Assembly (NCBI RefSeq): GCF_039526245.1
Contig: NZ_BAAAIV010000001.1
Span: 1 to 64,000 of the forward strand
DNA: 64,000 nt
Direction of reading: 5' to 3'
Source: Arthrobacter_H rhombi
GTDB taxonomy: Bacteria; Actinomycetota; Actinomycetes; Actinomycetales; Micrococcaceae
Shown here piece after piece: positions 8,365-16,628 of this stretch. The notes under the pieces are model-generated. The model was not told the origin of the DNA, did no database searches, and worked only from the letters and a program-made list of their open reading frames with translations. Each line of letters starts with the position of its first letter. Position 1 is the first letter of the stretch. The translations under genes and the position numbers were made by a program.

Positions 8365-9196
8365 GACCCGCGGATTCCGCATCCTGCGCACCTTCGGGTT
8401 GCTCGGGCTGTCGATCATCGTCATCCTGCCGCTCTACGTCGTGCTCATCACCAGCGTCAAACCGCTCGAGGACGTACGCGGCCTGTTCACCTGGTGGCCT
8501 AGCACCATCACCTTCCAGCCCTACATCGACATCTGGAAGACGGTGCCGCTGGCCGACTACTTCGTCAACAGCCTCATCGTCACCGTCAGCGCCACCTTCT
8601 TCTCGGTGGTGTTGGCCGTCATGGCCGCCTATGCGCTGTCCCGCTTCCAGTTCAAGGGCGCGCGCACGTTCTCCCTGGTGGTCCTCTCCACCCAGATGTT
8701 CCCGGGCATCCTGTTCCTGCTCCCACTCTTCTTGATCTTCACGCAGATCGAGCGGACAGTAGGGCTCCAGCTCTCCGGCACGTATCTGGGGTTGATCCTG
8801 ACCTACCTGACCTTCTCGCTTCCCTTCGCGATCTGGATGCTGACCGGCTTCCTCGCCTCCATTCCCCGGGAACTCGAGGAAGCGGCGATGATCGACGGGA
8901 CGGGCCGGCTCGGGGCGCTGATCCGCGTGGTCCTGCCGGTCGCGCGGCCGGGCATCATCGCGGTCGCCGTCTATTCCTTCATCACGGCCTGGGGCGAAGT
9001 CCTGTTCGCCTCGGTGCTGACCAACTCCGATACCCGCACCCTGGCGATCGGCCTGCGATCCTACGCCTCGCAGACGGACGTCTACTGGAACCAGCTCATG
9101 GCCGCCTCCGTGGTGGTCTCGCTGCCGGTGCTCATCGGATTCATGCTCGTCCAGCGCCACCTGGTGGCCGGACTCTCCGCAGGATCCGTCAAATGA
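8357..9196 (+). CDS. Sugar ABC transporter permease (MalG type)
   Basis: A 279-residue permease with six predicted membrane helices and the EAA loop ELEEAAMIDGTGRLGALIRVVLP. The N-terminus (FGLLGLSIIVILPLYVVLITSVKP) and the early periplasmic stretch are typical of the MalG half of CUT1 importers. It starts inside the end of the first permease gene (8-base overlap) with AAAGGAA upstream. It is followed after 31 bases by the second Gfo/Idh/MocA gene. Confidence 0.93.
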   Translation: MLETRGFRILRTFGLLGLSIIVILPLYVVLITSVKPLEDVRGLFTWWPSTITFQPYIDIWKTVPLADYFVNSLIVTVSATFFSVVLAVMAAYALSRFQFKGARTFSLVVLSTQMFPGILFLLPLFLIFTQIERTVGLQLSGTYLGLILTYLTFSLPFAIWMLTGFLASIPRELEEAAMIDGTGRLGALIRVVLPVARPGIIAVAVYSFITAWGEVLFASVLTNSDTRTLAIGLRSYASQTDVYWNQLMAASVVVSLPVLIGFMLVQRHLVAGLSAGSVK

Positions 9197-9227
9197 GCCG
9201 CCCCGTGCAACCCCGAAGGAGCACCTC

Positions 9228-10349
9228 GTGAGCCACCCATCTGCAGCCCCGCTGAAGGTCGGCATCATCGGTGGCGGCTTCATGGCCAAGACCCATACCC
9301 GTGCGGCCCTGGCCGCCGGTGCCGACGTCGTCTCGGTGGTGTCGTCCCGTCCCGAGCGTTCAGTGCAAGCTGCCCGCGAACTGGGGATCGACCATGCGGC
9401 CGCCACCGTGGAGGAACTGCTGGAACGAGTCGACGTCGTCCACGTCTGCTCGCCGAATGCCACCCATGCAGGTCATGCCCGCGCGGTCCTGGAAGCCGGC
9501 AAACACGTCGTGTGCGAGAAGCCGCTGGCCATCACCCCGGAAGGGGCATCGGAGCTGGCCGAACTCGCGGCACGGTTCGGCGTCACCGCCACCGTCCCGT
9601 TCATCTACCGGTTCCATCCGATGGCCCGCCAGGCCCGCCACGAGGCAGCCGGCGGCGGCATCGGCCGACTGCTCACCGTTCGCGGGAACTACCTGCAGGA
9701 CTGGATGCTGCAGGAAGACGATACCGACTGGCGCGTGGATCCTGCCACGGCGGGCCCCTCACGGGCGTTCGCCGACATCGGATCGCATCTGGTGGACCTG
9801 CTCGAATTCATCGCGGGGGAGCGGATCGTGCGGGTCAATGCCCGACTCGGTATTTCCCACCCGATTCGCGGTGGACAGCAGGTCCTCACCGAGGATGCCG
9901 CAGTGTGCATGGTCGAGATGGAAGGCGGGGCCGTCGGCAGTCTCATGGTCTCGCAGGTCAACGCCGGACGGAAGAATGCCCTGACGCTCGAACTGGCAGG
10001 CGCCGGGGGATCGGTGGTCTTCGATCAGGAACATCCCGACGAGCTCTGGCTCGGAGGACGAGCCGGATCCACCACCTTGGCTCGGGACGCCCCATCGCTG
10101 GTCGATGACGCCGTACGGCTCTCGGTGGTTCCCGCCGGGCACCCGATGGGCTATCTTGATGCCTTCAACGCCTTTGTCGCCGACACCTACGCGACGATCG
10201 CCGGGGGAGCGCCCGCCGGATTGCCGACCTTCGCCGACGGGCTGCGCGCGGCCATCGTCACCGCCGCCGTGTTGGAGTCCTCCCGCAGCAACGCCTGGGT
10301 GGATGTCTCCGCGGCTTCGGACCACCGCGCTGTGCAACACGTCCAGTGA
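9228..10349 (+). CDS. Gfo/Idh/MocA family oxidoreductase (second copy)
   Basis: A 373-residue NAD(P)-dependent dehydrogenase with Rossmann motif VGIIGGGFMAKTHT, catalytic K98 in CEKPLAI and the canonical D183-IGS-H187. It therefore keeps the full Lys-Asp-His set that the first copy (4799) lacks. The start is GTG 9228 after GAAGGAG. Family members oxidise sugars or cyclitols, often at C3. In the levoglucosan route such an enzyme performs the first oxidation to a 3-keto sugar, and this copy is the better candidate for that step. The assignment is inferred from the operon, not from sequence alone. Confidence 0.88.
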   Translation: MSHPSAAPLKVGIIGGGFMAKTHTRAALAAGADVVSVVSSRPERSVQAARELGIDHAAATVEELLERVDVVHVCSPNATHAGHARAVLEAGKHVVCEKPLAITPEGASELAELAARFGVTATVPFIYRFHPMARQARHEAAGGGIGRLLTVRGNYLQDWMLQEDDTDWRVDPATAGPSRAFADIGSHLVDLLEFIAGERIVRVNARLGISHPIRGGQQVLTEDAAVCMVEMEGGAVGSLMVSQVNAGRKNALTLELAGAGGSVVFDQEHPDELWLGGRAGSTTLARDAPSLVDDAVRLSVVPAGHPMGYLDAFNAFVADTYATIAGGAPAGLPTFADGLRAAIVTAAVLESSRSNAWVDVSAASDHRAVQHVQ

Positions 10350-10387
10350 ACCCGCCAACCCCCGACCACCCCTTCGAAGAGGAACCC

Positions 10388-11401
10388 ATGACCGAGACGC
10401 CACAGCCCGTCACCTTGTTCACCGGCCAGTGGGCCGACATGCCGTTTGAAGACCTCGCCCGCCGTGCCGCCGACTGGGGCTACGACGGTCTGGAAATCGC
10501 CGCCTCCGGCGACCACTTGGACCTGCAGCGTGCCGACGAGGACGACTCCTACTTGGCCTCCCGGCTGGAAATCCTCGATAAGTACGGACTGAAGGTCTGG
10601 GCAATCTCCAACCACCTCGGAGGCCAAGCCGTCTGCGATGACCCCATCGACTTCCGCCACCAGGGCATCCTGCGCCCTTACGTCTGGGGCGACGGCGAGC
10701 CGGAGGGCGTGCGCGAACGCGCCAGCGAGGACATGAAGCGCTCGGCCCGCGTGGCCCGCAAGCTCGGCGCGGACACCGTCGTGGGGTTCACCGGCTCCAA
10801 GATCTGGCAATACGTGGCCATGTTCCCCCCGGTGGCCGGCGAGGTGATCGACGCCGGCTACCAGGACTTCGCCGACCGCTGGAACCCCATCATGGATGTG
10901 TTCGACGACGAAGGGGTCAAGTTCGCGCTCGAGGTCCACCCCTCGGAAATCGCCTACGACTACTGGACGACGGTCCGCACGCTGGAGGCCATCGGCCACC
11001 GGGAATCGTTCGGCCTGAACTGGGATCCCAGCCATATGTTCTGGCAGGGGATCGACACCGTCGGCTTCATCAGCGACTTCGCCGACCGGATCTACCATGT
11101 GGACTGCAAGGACACCCGGTTGCGCCCGCCGATGGGCCGCAACGGAATCCTCGGCTCCCACCTGCCGTGGGGCGATCCGCGACGCCGCTGGGACTTCGTC
11201 TCCACTGGCCACGGCGACATCCCCTGGGAGGACGCCTTCCGCGCGCTGGCCCACATCGGCTACGACGGACCCATCTCCGTGGAGTGGGAAGACGCCGGCA
11301 TGGACCGGCTGCACGGCGCTGCCGAAGCGGTCGGCAAGATCCGCGAGCTGCTGTGGAAGCGGCCGACGGCGTCCTTCGATGCAGCGTTTTCGAACCAGTA
11401 A
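10388..11401 (+). CDS. Sugar phosphate isomerase/epimerase, longer TIM-barrel enzyme
   Basis: A 337-residue TIM barrel of the IolE/IolH type. Recognisable parts are LARRAADWGYDGLEIA near the N-terminus, FALEVHPSEIAYDY, LNWDPSHMFWQGID, IYHVDCKDTRL and a closing ISVEWEDAG; the Glu, Asp/His and Glu residues are the usual metal ligands. I chose ATG 10388, just after GAAGAGGAA, rather than GTG 10346, which overlaps the preceding gene. It is the last gene of the sugar operon. It is only distantly related to the 267-residue enzyme at 3999, so the two probably act on successive intermediates. Confidence 0.86.
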   Translation: MTETPQPVTLFTGQWADMPFEDLARRAADWGYDGLEIAASGDHLDLQRADEDDSYLASRLEILDKYGLKVWAISNHLGGQAVCDDPIDFRHQGILRPYVWGDGEPEGVRERASEDMKRSARVARKLGADTVVGFTGSKIWQYVAMFPPVAGEVIDAGYQDFADRWNPIMDVFDDEGVKFALEVHPSEIAYDYWTTVRTLEAIGHRESFGLNWDPSHMFWQGIDTVGFISDFADRIYHVDCKDTRLRPPMGRNGILGSHLPWGDPRRRWDFVSTGHGDIPWEDAFRALAHIGYDGPISVEWEDAGMDRLHGAAEAVGKIRELLWKRPTASFDAAFSNQ

Positions 11402-11506
11402 GCCAATCGTCTCAGCGCCGGAGTATCGAGTGTGCAGCGCCCCCATCGAAATTGCAGGACTTTCCCACTAGCCTGGGAGTAGTTTCAACTTGGGGGAGGA
11501 ATTGCG

Positions 11507-12373
11507 GTGGTGGGGTCCGTTGTGGGCTCGGCATGGTCGGACGAGGAAAACAGGGCAACGATCGAGGCCTACTTCGCGTTATTCCTAGCCGATGTACGGG
11601 GAGAACCGATCAACAAGGCTGGGACATACCGATCCCTGGCTGGGCGCTTCGGCCGAAATTGGAAGGCCTACGAGTTCAAGATGCTGAACATCTCAGCCGT
11701 ACTTTTGCGCCTGAAATGGCCCCACCTGCGTGGGCTGCTTCCGCGGTTCAATTACCAAGCATCTTTGGAAGTTGCGGTAGCCGAGCACATTCTTCAACGA
11801 AAGAGGGCCGACTTCGCAGGCTTGGACCATCCGGCGCCCGTCAATGGAGATATCGGCCCGACTGACTTGGTATTCAGACCCGTACCCGACTTATCCATCG
11901 GCAAGCTGCAACGTCCAGACAGCCCTGCGGTTCGAGCCGTGCAACGGGACTACGCCGCAATCGAGGCTCGAAATGCCAGTTTGGGGTTAGCTGGCGAATT
12001 GATGGTGGCCGAGACTGAAGAGCGAGCCCTGTTTCAAGCCGGCTTCAAAAAGCTGGCTGCCCGCGTGGAACACGTCGCGGCGACTCGTGGAGACGGTCTG
12101 GGTTTTGACGTCTTGTCCTTTGACCGAACTGGCAAGGAACGGCATATCGAGGTCAAGACATCCCGCTATGGGGCGGCCACACCTTTTTTCATTACGGATC
12201 ACGAGGTCCGGGTCTCGGAGCTCACTCCCGAAACGTACTGGCTCTACCGACTGTACGACTTTCCACACCATCACGTAGGTGCTGGGCACCGAACACCCGC
12301 TTACCGCCTATCTGGAAACTTGCGTGGTGCGCTTGATCTGCAACCGACGACCTATCGGGCAGTGCCTCTCTGA
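11507..12373 (+). CDS. DUF3883 domain protein, probable nuclease-like accessory protein
   Basis: A 288-residue protein. The C-terminal third matches the DUF3883 (NO VEIN C-terminal) type, a restriction-endonuclease-like fold: FDVLSFDRTGKERHIEVKTSRYG, where the D...E-V-K arrangement resembles a nuclease core, then TPFFITDHEVRVSEL and YWLYRLYDF. The N-terminal part has the segment AYEFKMLNISAVLL and FNYQASLEVAVAEHI, often seen fused to nuclease domains. It starts at GTG 11507 after GGGGGAGGA. GC is lower than in the preceding operon. DUF3883 proteins occur in restriction and defence loci, but no partner is obvious here. Confidence 0.7.
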   Translation: MVGSVVGSAWSDEENRATIEAYFALFLADVRGEPINKAGTYRSLAGRFGRNWKAYEFKMLNISAVLLRLKWPHLRGLLPRFNYQASLEVAVAEHILQRKRADFAGLDHPAPVNGDIGPTDLVFRPVPDLSIGKLQRPDSPAVRAVQRDYAAIEARNASLGLAGELMVAETEERALFQAGFKKLAARVEHVAATRGDGLGFDVLSFDRTGKERHIEVKTSRYGAATPFFITDHEVRVSELTPETYWLYRLYDFPHHHVGAGHRTPAYRLSGNLRGALDLQPTTYRAVPL

Positions 12374-12478
12374 AGCGGATCATCTAGATGGTCACTGGCA
12401 TTCATGCTCGGCTACCAATCCACTTCGAATGACCCCGCTATGCTGTGAGATACAAGTAAAAATATTGGGGGGATATTC

Positions 12479-13072
12479 GTGCGCAAACTGATGGCACCCA
12501 TCATCATCGTCGCGATGGCGTTAAGTTCGTGCGCAGCTTCGGTACCAATGTCGGAACCCAGCGTTTCGTCGAGCAAGCCAACGGCCTCCAAATCGTCCGT
12601 CCCGACCGCCTCCGTTGCAGCGCAGCCGACCACTCATCCCGAGTTGTCGGTTCGCAAGGGTGGCGAACTCTTTCGGCGACAGACGTGTCCCCGAAACAGA
12701 GTCGTGATGAAACTGGGGGACGTGGTGGATGCAACGTGGATTGCTGCGCAAAAGGGCTACGCCTACGAGAAGCTGGATCTGCAGCAGGTCAAGAAGATGG
12801 CGAAACAGCAACGGAGCATCGACCGGTCTGCCATCGACAAATATGAAGACGAAGTCTGGCCGAAGGCAATTCGCAAACCCATGGCCACATACGTTGACGG
12901 GCTTTACGAGGAGATCACCTGGCTGAACCAACTTGCTGTGAGTGCGACCAAGTACGAATTCGTCGATGTCTACACGCATGGCCCCGATTCAACAGCCACC
13001 GCGGTCGCTGCCCAAAAGATTCGCAAGGGCCTGAAATTGTCAGCCGATCCACTCAATGGATGCCCGGCCTGA
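12479..13072 (+). CDS. Putative lipoprotein of unknown function
   Basis: A 197-residue protein starting at GTG 12479 after GGGGGGA. It has a short signal peptide with lipobox LSSC (Cys18), then a Ser/Pro/Thr-rich linker to about residue 60. The globular remainder has FRRQTCPRNRVVMKLGDVVDATW and ends with ...NGCPA; two cysteines in the mature part could form a disulphide. I do not recognise the family. It lies 105 bases after the DUF3883 gene on the same strand in the same lower-GC stretch, and the two may have arrived together. Confidence 0.7.
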   Translation: MRKLMAPIIIVAMALSSCAASVPMSEPSVSSSKPTASKSSVPTASVAAQPTTHPELSVRKGGELFRRQTCPRNRVVMKLGDVVDATWIAAQKGYAYEKLDLQQVKKMAKQQRSIDRSAIDKYEDEVWPKAIRKPMATYVDGLYEEITWLNQLAVSATKYEFVDVYTHGPDSTATAVAAQKIRKGLKLSADPLNGCPA

Positions 13073-13089
13073 CGTCAGCCCGTCCATCT

Positions 13090-13560
13090 CTAGCCCGGAA
13101 GCGTGGCGATCTGGTTGAGGTTGCCGCAGGTGTCGTCGAAGACCGCGGTGGTCACCGGGCCCATGGCGGTCGGCTCTTGGATGAAGCGCACGCCCAGGGC
13201 TTTCAGATGTTCGAATTCGGCGTGCACGTCGTCGACGGCGAACTGGGTGAAGGGGATGACGTCGGGAACCAGAGTTTCCTTGAACGGCTGGGCCGCCGGG
13301 TGGCTGCTGGGTTCGAGCAGCAGTTCGGTGCCCTCGGGGCTTTCGGGGGAGACCACGGTCAGCCAGCGGTCGGCGCCCAGATCGACGTCGTGCTTGACGA
13401 CGAACCCGAGGATCTCGGTGTAGAACTTCTCGGCCTTCGCCTGGTCATCGACCATCACGCTGGTCAGGTGGATCTTCCGAAGGGTTTCCTGGCGTTCGGG
13501 GGTAGAGCTAAATGTCCCGTCATGCCGTGTCAGCGGTACCAGGACATGGAGACCGGACAT
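13090..13560 (-). CDS. VOC family protein, copy 1, start codon apparently lost
   Basis: A glyoxalase/bleomycin-resistance-type (VOC) protein of about 129 conserved residues, from KIHLTSVMVDDQAKAEKFY to CGNLNQIATLPG. It is very close to the VOC gene at 16158 and related to that at 40345. In the other two copies the protein begins MKIHL or MKMHL; here the equivalent ATG is CGG although the AGGA ribosome site is still there. The only upstream in-frame ATG is 13560, which would add about 28 unrelated residues starting right after the formamidase terminator. The stretch may be a pseudogene or may use that extended start. Confidence 0.6.
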   Translation of the reverse strand: MSGLHVLVPLTRHDGTFSSTPERQETLRKIHLTSVMVDDQAKAEKFYTEILGFVVKHDVDLGADRWLTVVSPESPEGTELLLEPSSHPAAQPFKETLVPDVIPFTQFAVDDVHAEFEHLKALGVRFIQEPTAMGPVTTAVFDDTCGNLNQIATLPG

Positions 13561-13562
13561 GC

Positions 13563-13593
13563 GACCGGACGGCGCACCATGCGCCGTCCGGTC
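13563..13593 (-). terminator. Hairpin terminator after formamidase copy 1
   Basis: A 14-bp perfect stem, GACCGGACGGCGCA pairing with TGCGCCGTCCGGTC around a 3-base centre, lies 38 bases past the formamidase stop. There is no clear T-run, as is usual in actinobacteria. The same core stem follows formamidase copy 2. Confidence 0.75.
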
Positions 13594-13631
13594 GAGAGGC
13601 GATGAACCCGCCTTCTGATTCCTCCCGGATG

Positions 13632-14891
13632 TTAGCCGTTGTTGGCCGCCCGCGGGGCACCGATGCCGGCATCGATCTGGTGTGGACCATTCGCTGACGG
13701 GCGGATGTCGAAGTTGAACATCGCGGTCGGCAGATAGATCGTCGAACACGAGTTCGGGATGTCGACCACTCCGGAGAGGCGTCCTTCCACGGGCGCTGCA
13801 CCGAGCAGCAGGTACGCCTGCTCCGGTGCGTAGCCGAACTTGGCCAGGTAGTCGATCGCGTGCAAGCACGCGCGCTGGTAGGACAGGTGCGAATCCAGAT
13901 AGCGCTGCTCGCCATCGAGCGTCACCGAGGTGCCCGAGAAGGCCAGCCACTCGCTGAACTGGGGCTCGACGCGTCCCGGCATGAAGATGGCGTTCTCGCT
14001 GACGCCATAGGTCTCCATGCCACCCCGGATCAGATCAACGCGCAGGTCGATGAAGCCGCCCATCTCGATGCCACCACAGAACGTGATTTCGCCATCTCCC
14101 TGGGAGAAGTGCAGATCGCCCAGCGACAAGTTGGCCCCGTCGACGAACACCGGATAGAAGACGCGTGTTCCCTTGGACAGGTTCTTGATGTCCTGGTTGC
14201 CGCCGTTCTCGCGCGGCGGGGCGGTGCGTGCGGCCTCGCCGCCGACCCGGCCCCATTGGTCGCGGGGCAGGCTGCCCAGAATCGCGTGTTCCGCTTCCGG
14301 CGGCAGCGCCAACGGAGGAACTCTGTTCGGATCGGTGGCGATCAGGTCGCCCTCCCGCTTGTTCCACTTGGCCAGCAGTTCGGCCGAGGGGGCAGTGCCC
14401 ATCAAGCCTGGGTGGATCAACCCCTCGAACGAGACCTCCGGGACGTGTCGGGAGGTGGCCACCTGCCCCTGGAAGTCCCAGACCGCCTTGTAGGCGTCGG
14501 GGAACTGGTCCACCAGGAAGCTGCCACCGTTGTTCTTGGAGAAGATCCCCGTGTAGCCCCAGCCCTGCCCTGCCAGTGGCCCGGAGTCCTCCTGCGGGAT
14601 CGGACCGACGTCGAGGATGTCGACGATCAGCAGGTCGCCGGGTTTGGCGCCTTCGATCGCGAACGGCCCACTGAGCGTGTGCACGGTGAGCAGCGGGGCA
14701 TCGAGGATGTCCTGGGCCGAGTCGTCGTTGACGATGGCGCCGTCGAACCATTCGCGGCAGTCGACCCGGAACACGTCTCCGGGCTTGACGGTGGCCACGG
14801 GTGGAATCTCGGGGTGCCACCGGTTGTGGCCCAGCTTGTCCTGGTCCTTGAACTTCTTGTTCGAATCGAGCGAAAAGAGCACTTCAGGCAT
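13632..14891 (-). CDS. fmdA: Formamidase (acetamidase/formamidase family), copy 1
   Basis: A 419-residue cytoplasmic amidohydrolase releasing ammonia from formamide or other short amides. It is full length for the FmdA/AmdA family, with hallmarks HPEIPPVATVKPGDVFRVDC, GPLAGQGWGYTGIF, FEGLIHPGLMGTAPS, LHFSQGDGEITFCGGIEMGG and CSTIYLPTAMF. It is the last gene of the leftward operon amiS-fmdB-fmdA and is followed by a strong hairpin. It differs from the copy at 22821 at only about seven residues, while the DNA differs far more, so both have been held under purifying selection. The substrate (formamide versus acetamide) is not certain from sequence. Confidence 0.92.
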   Translation of the reverse strand: MPEVLFSLDSNKKFKDQDKLGHNRWHPEIPPVATVKPGDVFRVDCREWFDGAIVNDDSAQDILDAPLLTVHTLSGPFAIEGAKPGDLLIVDILDVGPIPQEDSGPLAGQGWGYTGIFSKNNGGSFLVDQFPDAYKAVWDFQGQVATSRHVPEVSFEGLIHPGLMGTAPSAELLAKWNKREGDLIATDPNRVPPLALPPEAEHAILGSLPRDQWGRVGGEAARTAPPRENGGNQDIKNLSKGTRVFYPVFVDGANLSLGDLHFSQGDGEITFCGGIEMGGFIDLRVDLIRGGMETYGVSENAIFMPGRVEPQFSEWLAFSGTSVTLDGEQRYLDSHLSYQRACLHAIDYLAKFGYAPEQAYLLLGAAPVEGRLSGVVDIPNSCSTIYLPTAMFNFDIRPSANGPHQIDAGIGAPRAANNG

Positions 14892-14944
14892 GTCATCTTC
14901 CCTAACTGTGAATCCGGTCAGTTGACCGGGAGGTCCGCGCCGAT

Positions 14945-15232
14945 TCAGGAACGCGGGAGTTTCTGGTGCAGTGGGTTGGTGGTGTATCCGGTGCCACGAC
15001 GGCGTGGGCCATTCGGGAGGGTGGAGACCACCTCGGGTTCATGCGCGCTGCGGCGCGTGGCATCGATCAGCCCGTAGGCCGATCCGCCGGCGATCGATAG
15101 GCGGGGACTGGGCATGCGCCGGCGGGAAGACTTCCCACAGGCGGGGCAGGAGGCCTCATCGGGCCGTTGGTCCATGGGGTGGGACTGCTCGAAGACGTCG
15201 CCTTCGGGGCAGCGGAATTCATAGAGGGGCAC
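14945..15232 (-). CDS. fmdB: FmdB family zinc-ribbon protein, copy 1
   Basis: A 95-residue protein with the FmdB zinc ribbon at the N-terminus: MPLYEFRC, then C-x2-C in SCPACGKSSRR. The C-terminal half is basic and low in complexity. FmdB was first described as a putative regulator of formamidase and related proteins are widespread next to amidase genes; its molecular role is not settled. It lies between the channel gene and formamidase, 53 bases before the latter. The first cysteine pair is reduced to one Cys (RCPEGD), so the ribbon has three obvious cysteines. The other copy is at 24134. Confidence 0.88.
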   Translation of the reverse strand: MPLYEFRCPEGDVFEQSHPMDQRPDEASCPACGKSSRRRMPSPRLSIAGGSAYGLIDATRRSAHEPEVVSTLPNGPRRRGTGYTTNPLHQKLPRS

Positions 15233-15330
15233 TATTGCTCCTGGTTCTTCACGGTGCGGCTCCCGCAGGACTGACGCGGGCCGCTGTCAGGGAGCCTGGG
15301 AGGCGGGCGGCCCGGTGGGTGTTGCGCTCC

Positions 15331-15972
15331 CTAGGCGACCACCTCCGTGGGGGTTCCCGCGGCATCGGTGGACCGGCGGGCTCGCTGGGCCATGACGACC
15401 GCGACGAGAATCGCGATCACGCCCCCGACGGCTGCGGCCCACGCGGCACCCGCCGTGGGCTCGAATTTCCCGGTCAGGAGGTAGATGGCCGGAATCGTTC
15501 CGGTCACGTGGGCGACGATGGCGGTGAACCAGCCGGTGAAGATCGTCAGGTGGTCCATGTGCAGGCCCAACAGCAGGAAGAAGAAGAACCAGAGGACGGC
15601 CCACAGTAGCCAGATCACGCCGAAGACGGGATCGCCGACGGTGGTGAACTGCAGGACGGCGAAGACCACGGCGCACACGGTGACGAAGAGCGAGAACCAG
15701 CCCAAGCCGTCGCCGGGCAGGTCGAAGACCTGGTTGAAGCCGACGTAGAGGTAGGTGAACCCGAAGAGGTAGAGCCCGGAAGCGGCGAGGATGGTCGGGA
15801 TGTCGCCCGCGGCTTGCAGGATGACGATGGTCGGGAAGACGACCTGCATGGCCCCGACGAAGAAGTTCAGGAGGGCCGCTGATTTGCCCGGTATGAGGCC
15901 GATCAACATGAGTCCGTTGATGAACAGGACGGCGCCGACGTAGAGCAGGCCGACATTGGTCACGACTATCAC
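15331..15972 (-). CDS. amiS: AmiS/UreI family amide or urea channel, copy 1
   Basis: A 213-residue integral membrane protein with six predicted helices: VGLLYVGAVLFINGLMLIGL, the segment with GAMQVVFPTIVILQAAGD, LFGFTYLYVGFNQVF, a Trp/Phe-rich central helix and the closing helix before MAQRARRS. The family forms pores for urea or short amides, and AmiS genes typically accompany amidases. The GTG start at 15972 is chosen by match to the copy at 24518, where VIVVTNVGLLYVG is also the N-terminus. It heads the leftward operon amiS-fmdB-fmdA, so it would bring in the amide that formamidase hydrolyses. Confidence 0.9.
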   Translation of the reverse strand: MIVVTNVGLLYVGAVLFINGLMLIGLIPGKSAALLNFFVGAMQVVFPTIVILQAAGDIPTILAASGLYLFGFTYLYVGFNQVFDLPGDGLGWFSLFVTVCAVVFAVLQFTTVGDPVFGVIWLLWAVLWFFFFLLLGLHMDHLTIFTGWFTAIVAHVTGTIPAIYLLTGKFEPTAGAAWAAAVGGVIAILVAVVMAQRARRSTDAAGTPTEVVA

Positions 15973-16040
15973 GCTCCAGAGATGAACCCAGGCGAAGAAA
16001 GCAGGTAACGACACGGATTGACGGAAATTCTTTGTCAAAC

Positions 16041-16063
16041 TGTGATCTGGATCTCAACCTAGG
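16041..16063 (-). promoter_or_regulatory. Conserved 23-base element upstream of amiS copy 1
   Basis: About 70 bases before the amiS start lies a 23-base block that on the minus strand reads CCTAGGTTGAGATC followed by CAGATCACA. It is nearly identical to the block upstream of the second amiS (25228-25250), although the sequence around both has diverged. TTGAGA could be a -35 and the flanks a regulator site. Confidence 0.5.
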
Positions 16064-16121
16064 CCAGCCCGTCGGGAAGGTCAAGAGCAGCGTGGAAGGG
16101 GCTCGGGAAAGAGCCAAACGG

Positions 16122-16131
16122 NNNNNNNNNN
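16122..16131. other. Assembly gap (10 N)
   Basis: A run of ten N followed by CCCCC. It marks a scaffold join, so the order and orientation of sequence on either side rest on the assembler. No gene is interrupted; it lies between the amiS upstream region and the end of the VOC gene at 16158. Confidence 0.95.
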
Positions 16132-16157
16132 CCCCCGTCGCACAGGGACCGCCAGGT

Positions 16158-16547
16158 TCAGGCTGGTAGCGTGGCGATCTGGATCAGGTTGCCGCAGGTG
16201 TCGTCGAAGACCGCGGTGGTCACCGGGCCCGTCTCGGTGGGCTCCTGGGTGAAGCGCACGCCCAGGGCTTTCAGGCGTTCGAATTCGGCGTGGACGTCCT
16301 CGACGGCGAACTGGGTGAACGGGATGCCGTCGGCGACCAAAGCGTCCTTGAACGGCTGGGCCGCCGGATGGCTGCTGGGTTCGAGCAGCAGTTCGGTGCC
16401 TTCGGGGTTTTCGGGGGAGACCACGGTCAGCCAGCGGTCGGCGCCCAGGTCGACGTCGTGCTTGACGACGAACCCGAGGATCTCGGTGTAGAACTGCTCG
16501 GCCTTCGCCTGGTCATCGACCATCACGCTGGTCAGGTGGATCTTCAT
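16158..16547 (-). CDS. VOC family protein, copy 2
   Basis: A 129-residue glyoxalase/bleomycin-resistance fold protein (MKIHLTSVMVDDQAKAEQFYTEIL at the N-terminus, DDTCGNLIQIATLPA at the end) with two beta-alpha-beta-beta-beta modules. Such proteins often bind a metal and act as isomerases, dioxygenases or drug-binding proteins, so the specific role is unknown. ATG 16547 has AGGAG eight bases upstream, a clear start. It is about 93 percent identical at protein level to the damaged copy at 13090 and more distant from that at 40345. It follows the response regulator gene by 81 bases on the same strand. Confidence 0.88.
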   Translation of the reverse strand: MKIHLTSVMVDDQAKAEQFYTEILGFVVKHDVDLGADRWLTVVSPENPEGTELLLEPSSHPAAQPFKDALVADGIPFTQFAVEDVHAEFERLKALGVRFTQEPTETGPVTTAVFDDTCGNLIQIATLPA

Positions 16548-16628
16548 GCATCGCTCCTGGAGGGGGTGGCCGGTGGCGGCCCGTGGGCGGGGCAGCAGCC
16601 TGACCCTAGGCGGCGCACCGGCCACTCG

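Larger units (their letters stand above)
13563..16063 (-). repeat. Amide-utilisation segment, copy 1 of a 2.5-kb duplication
   Basis: From terminator through fmdA, fmdB and amiS to a conserved upstream element, this segment matches 22752-25250 in order, spacing and sequence. By eye one 230-base stretch near the fmdA 3' end shows roughly 20 differences, mostly silent. The copies are therefore old enough to have diverged and are not an assembly duplicate. Confidence 0.85.
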
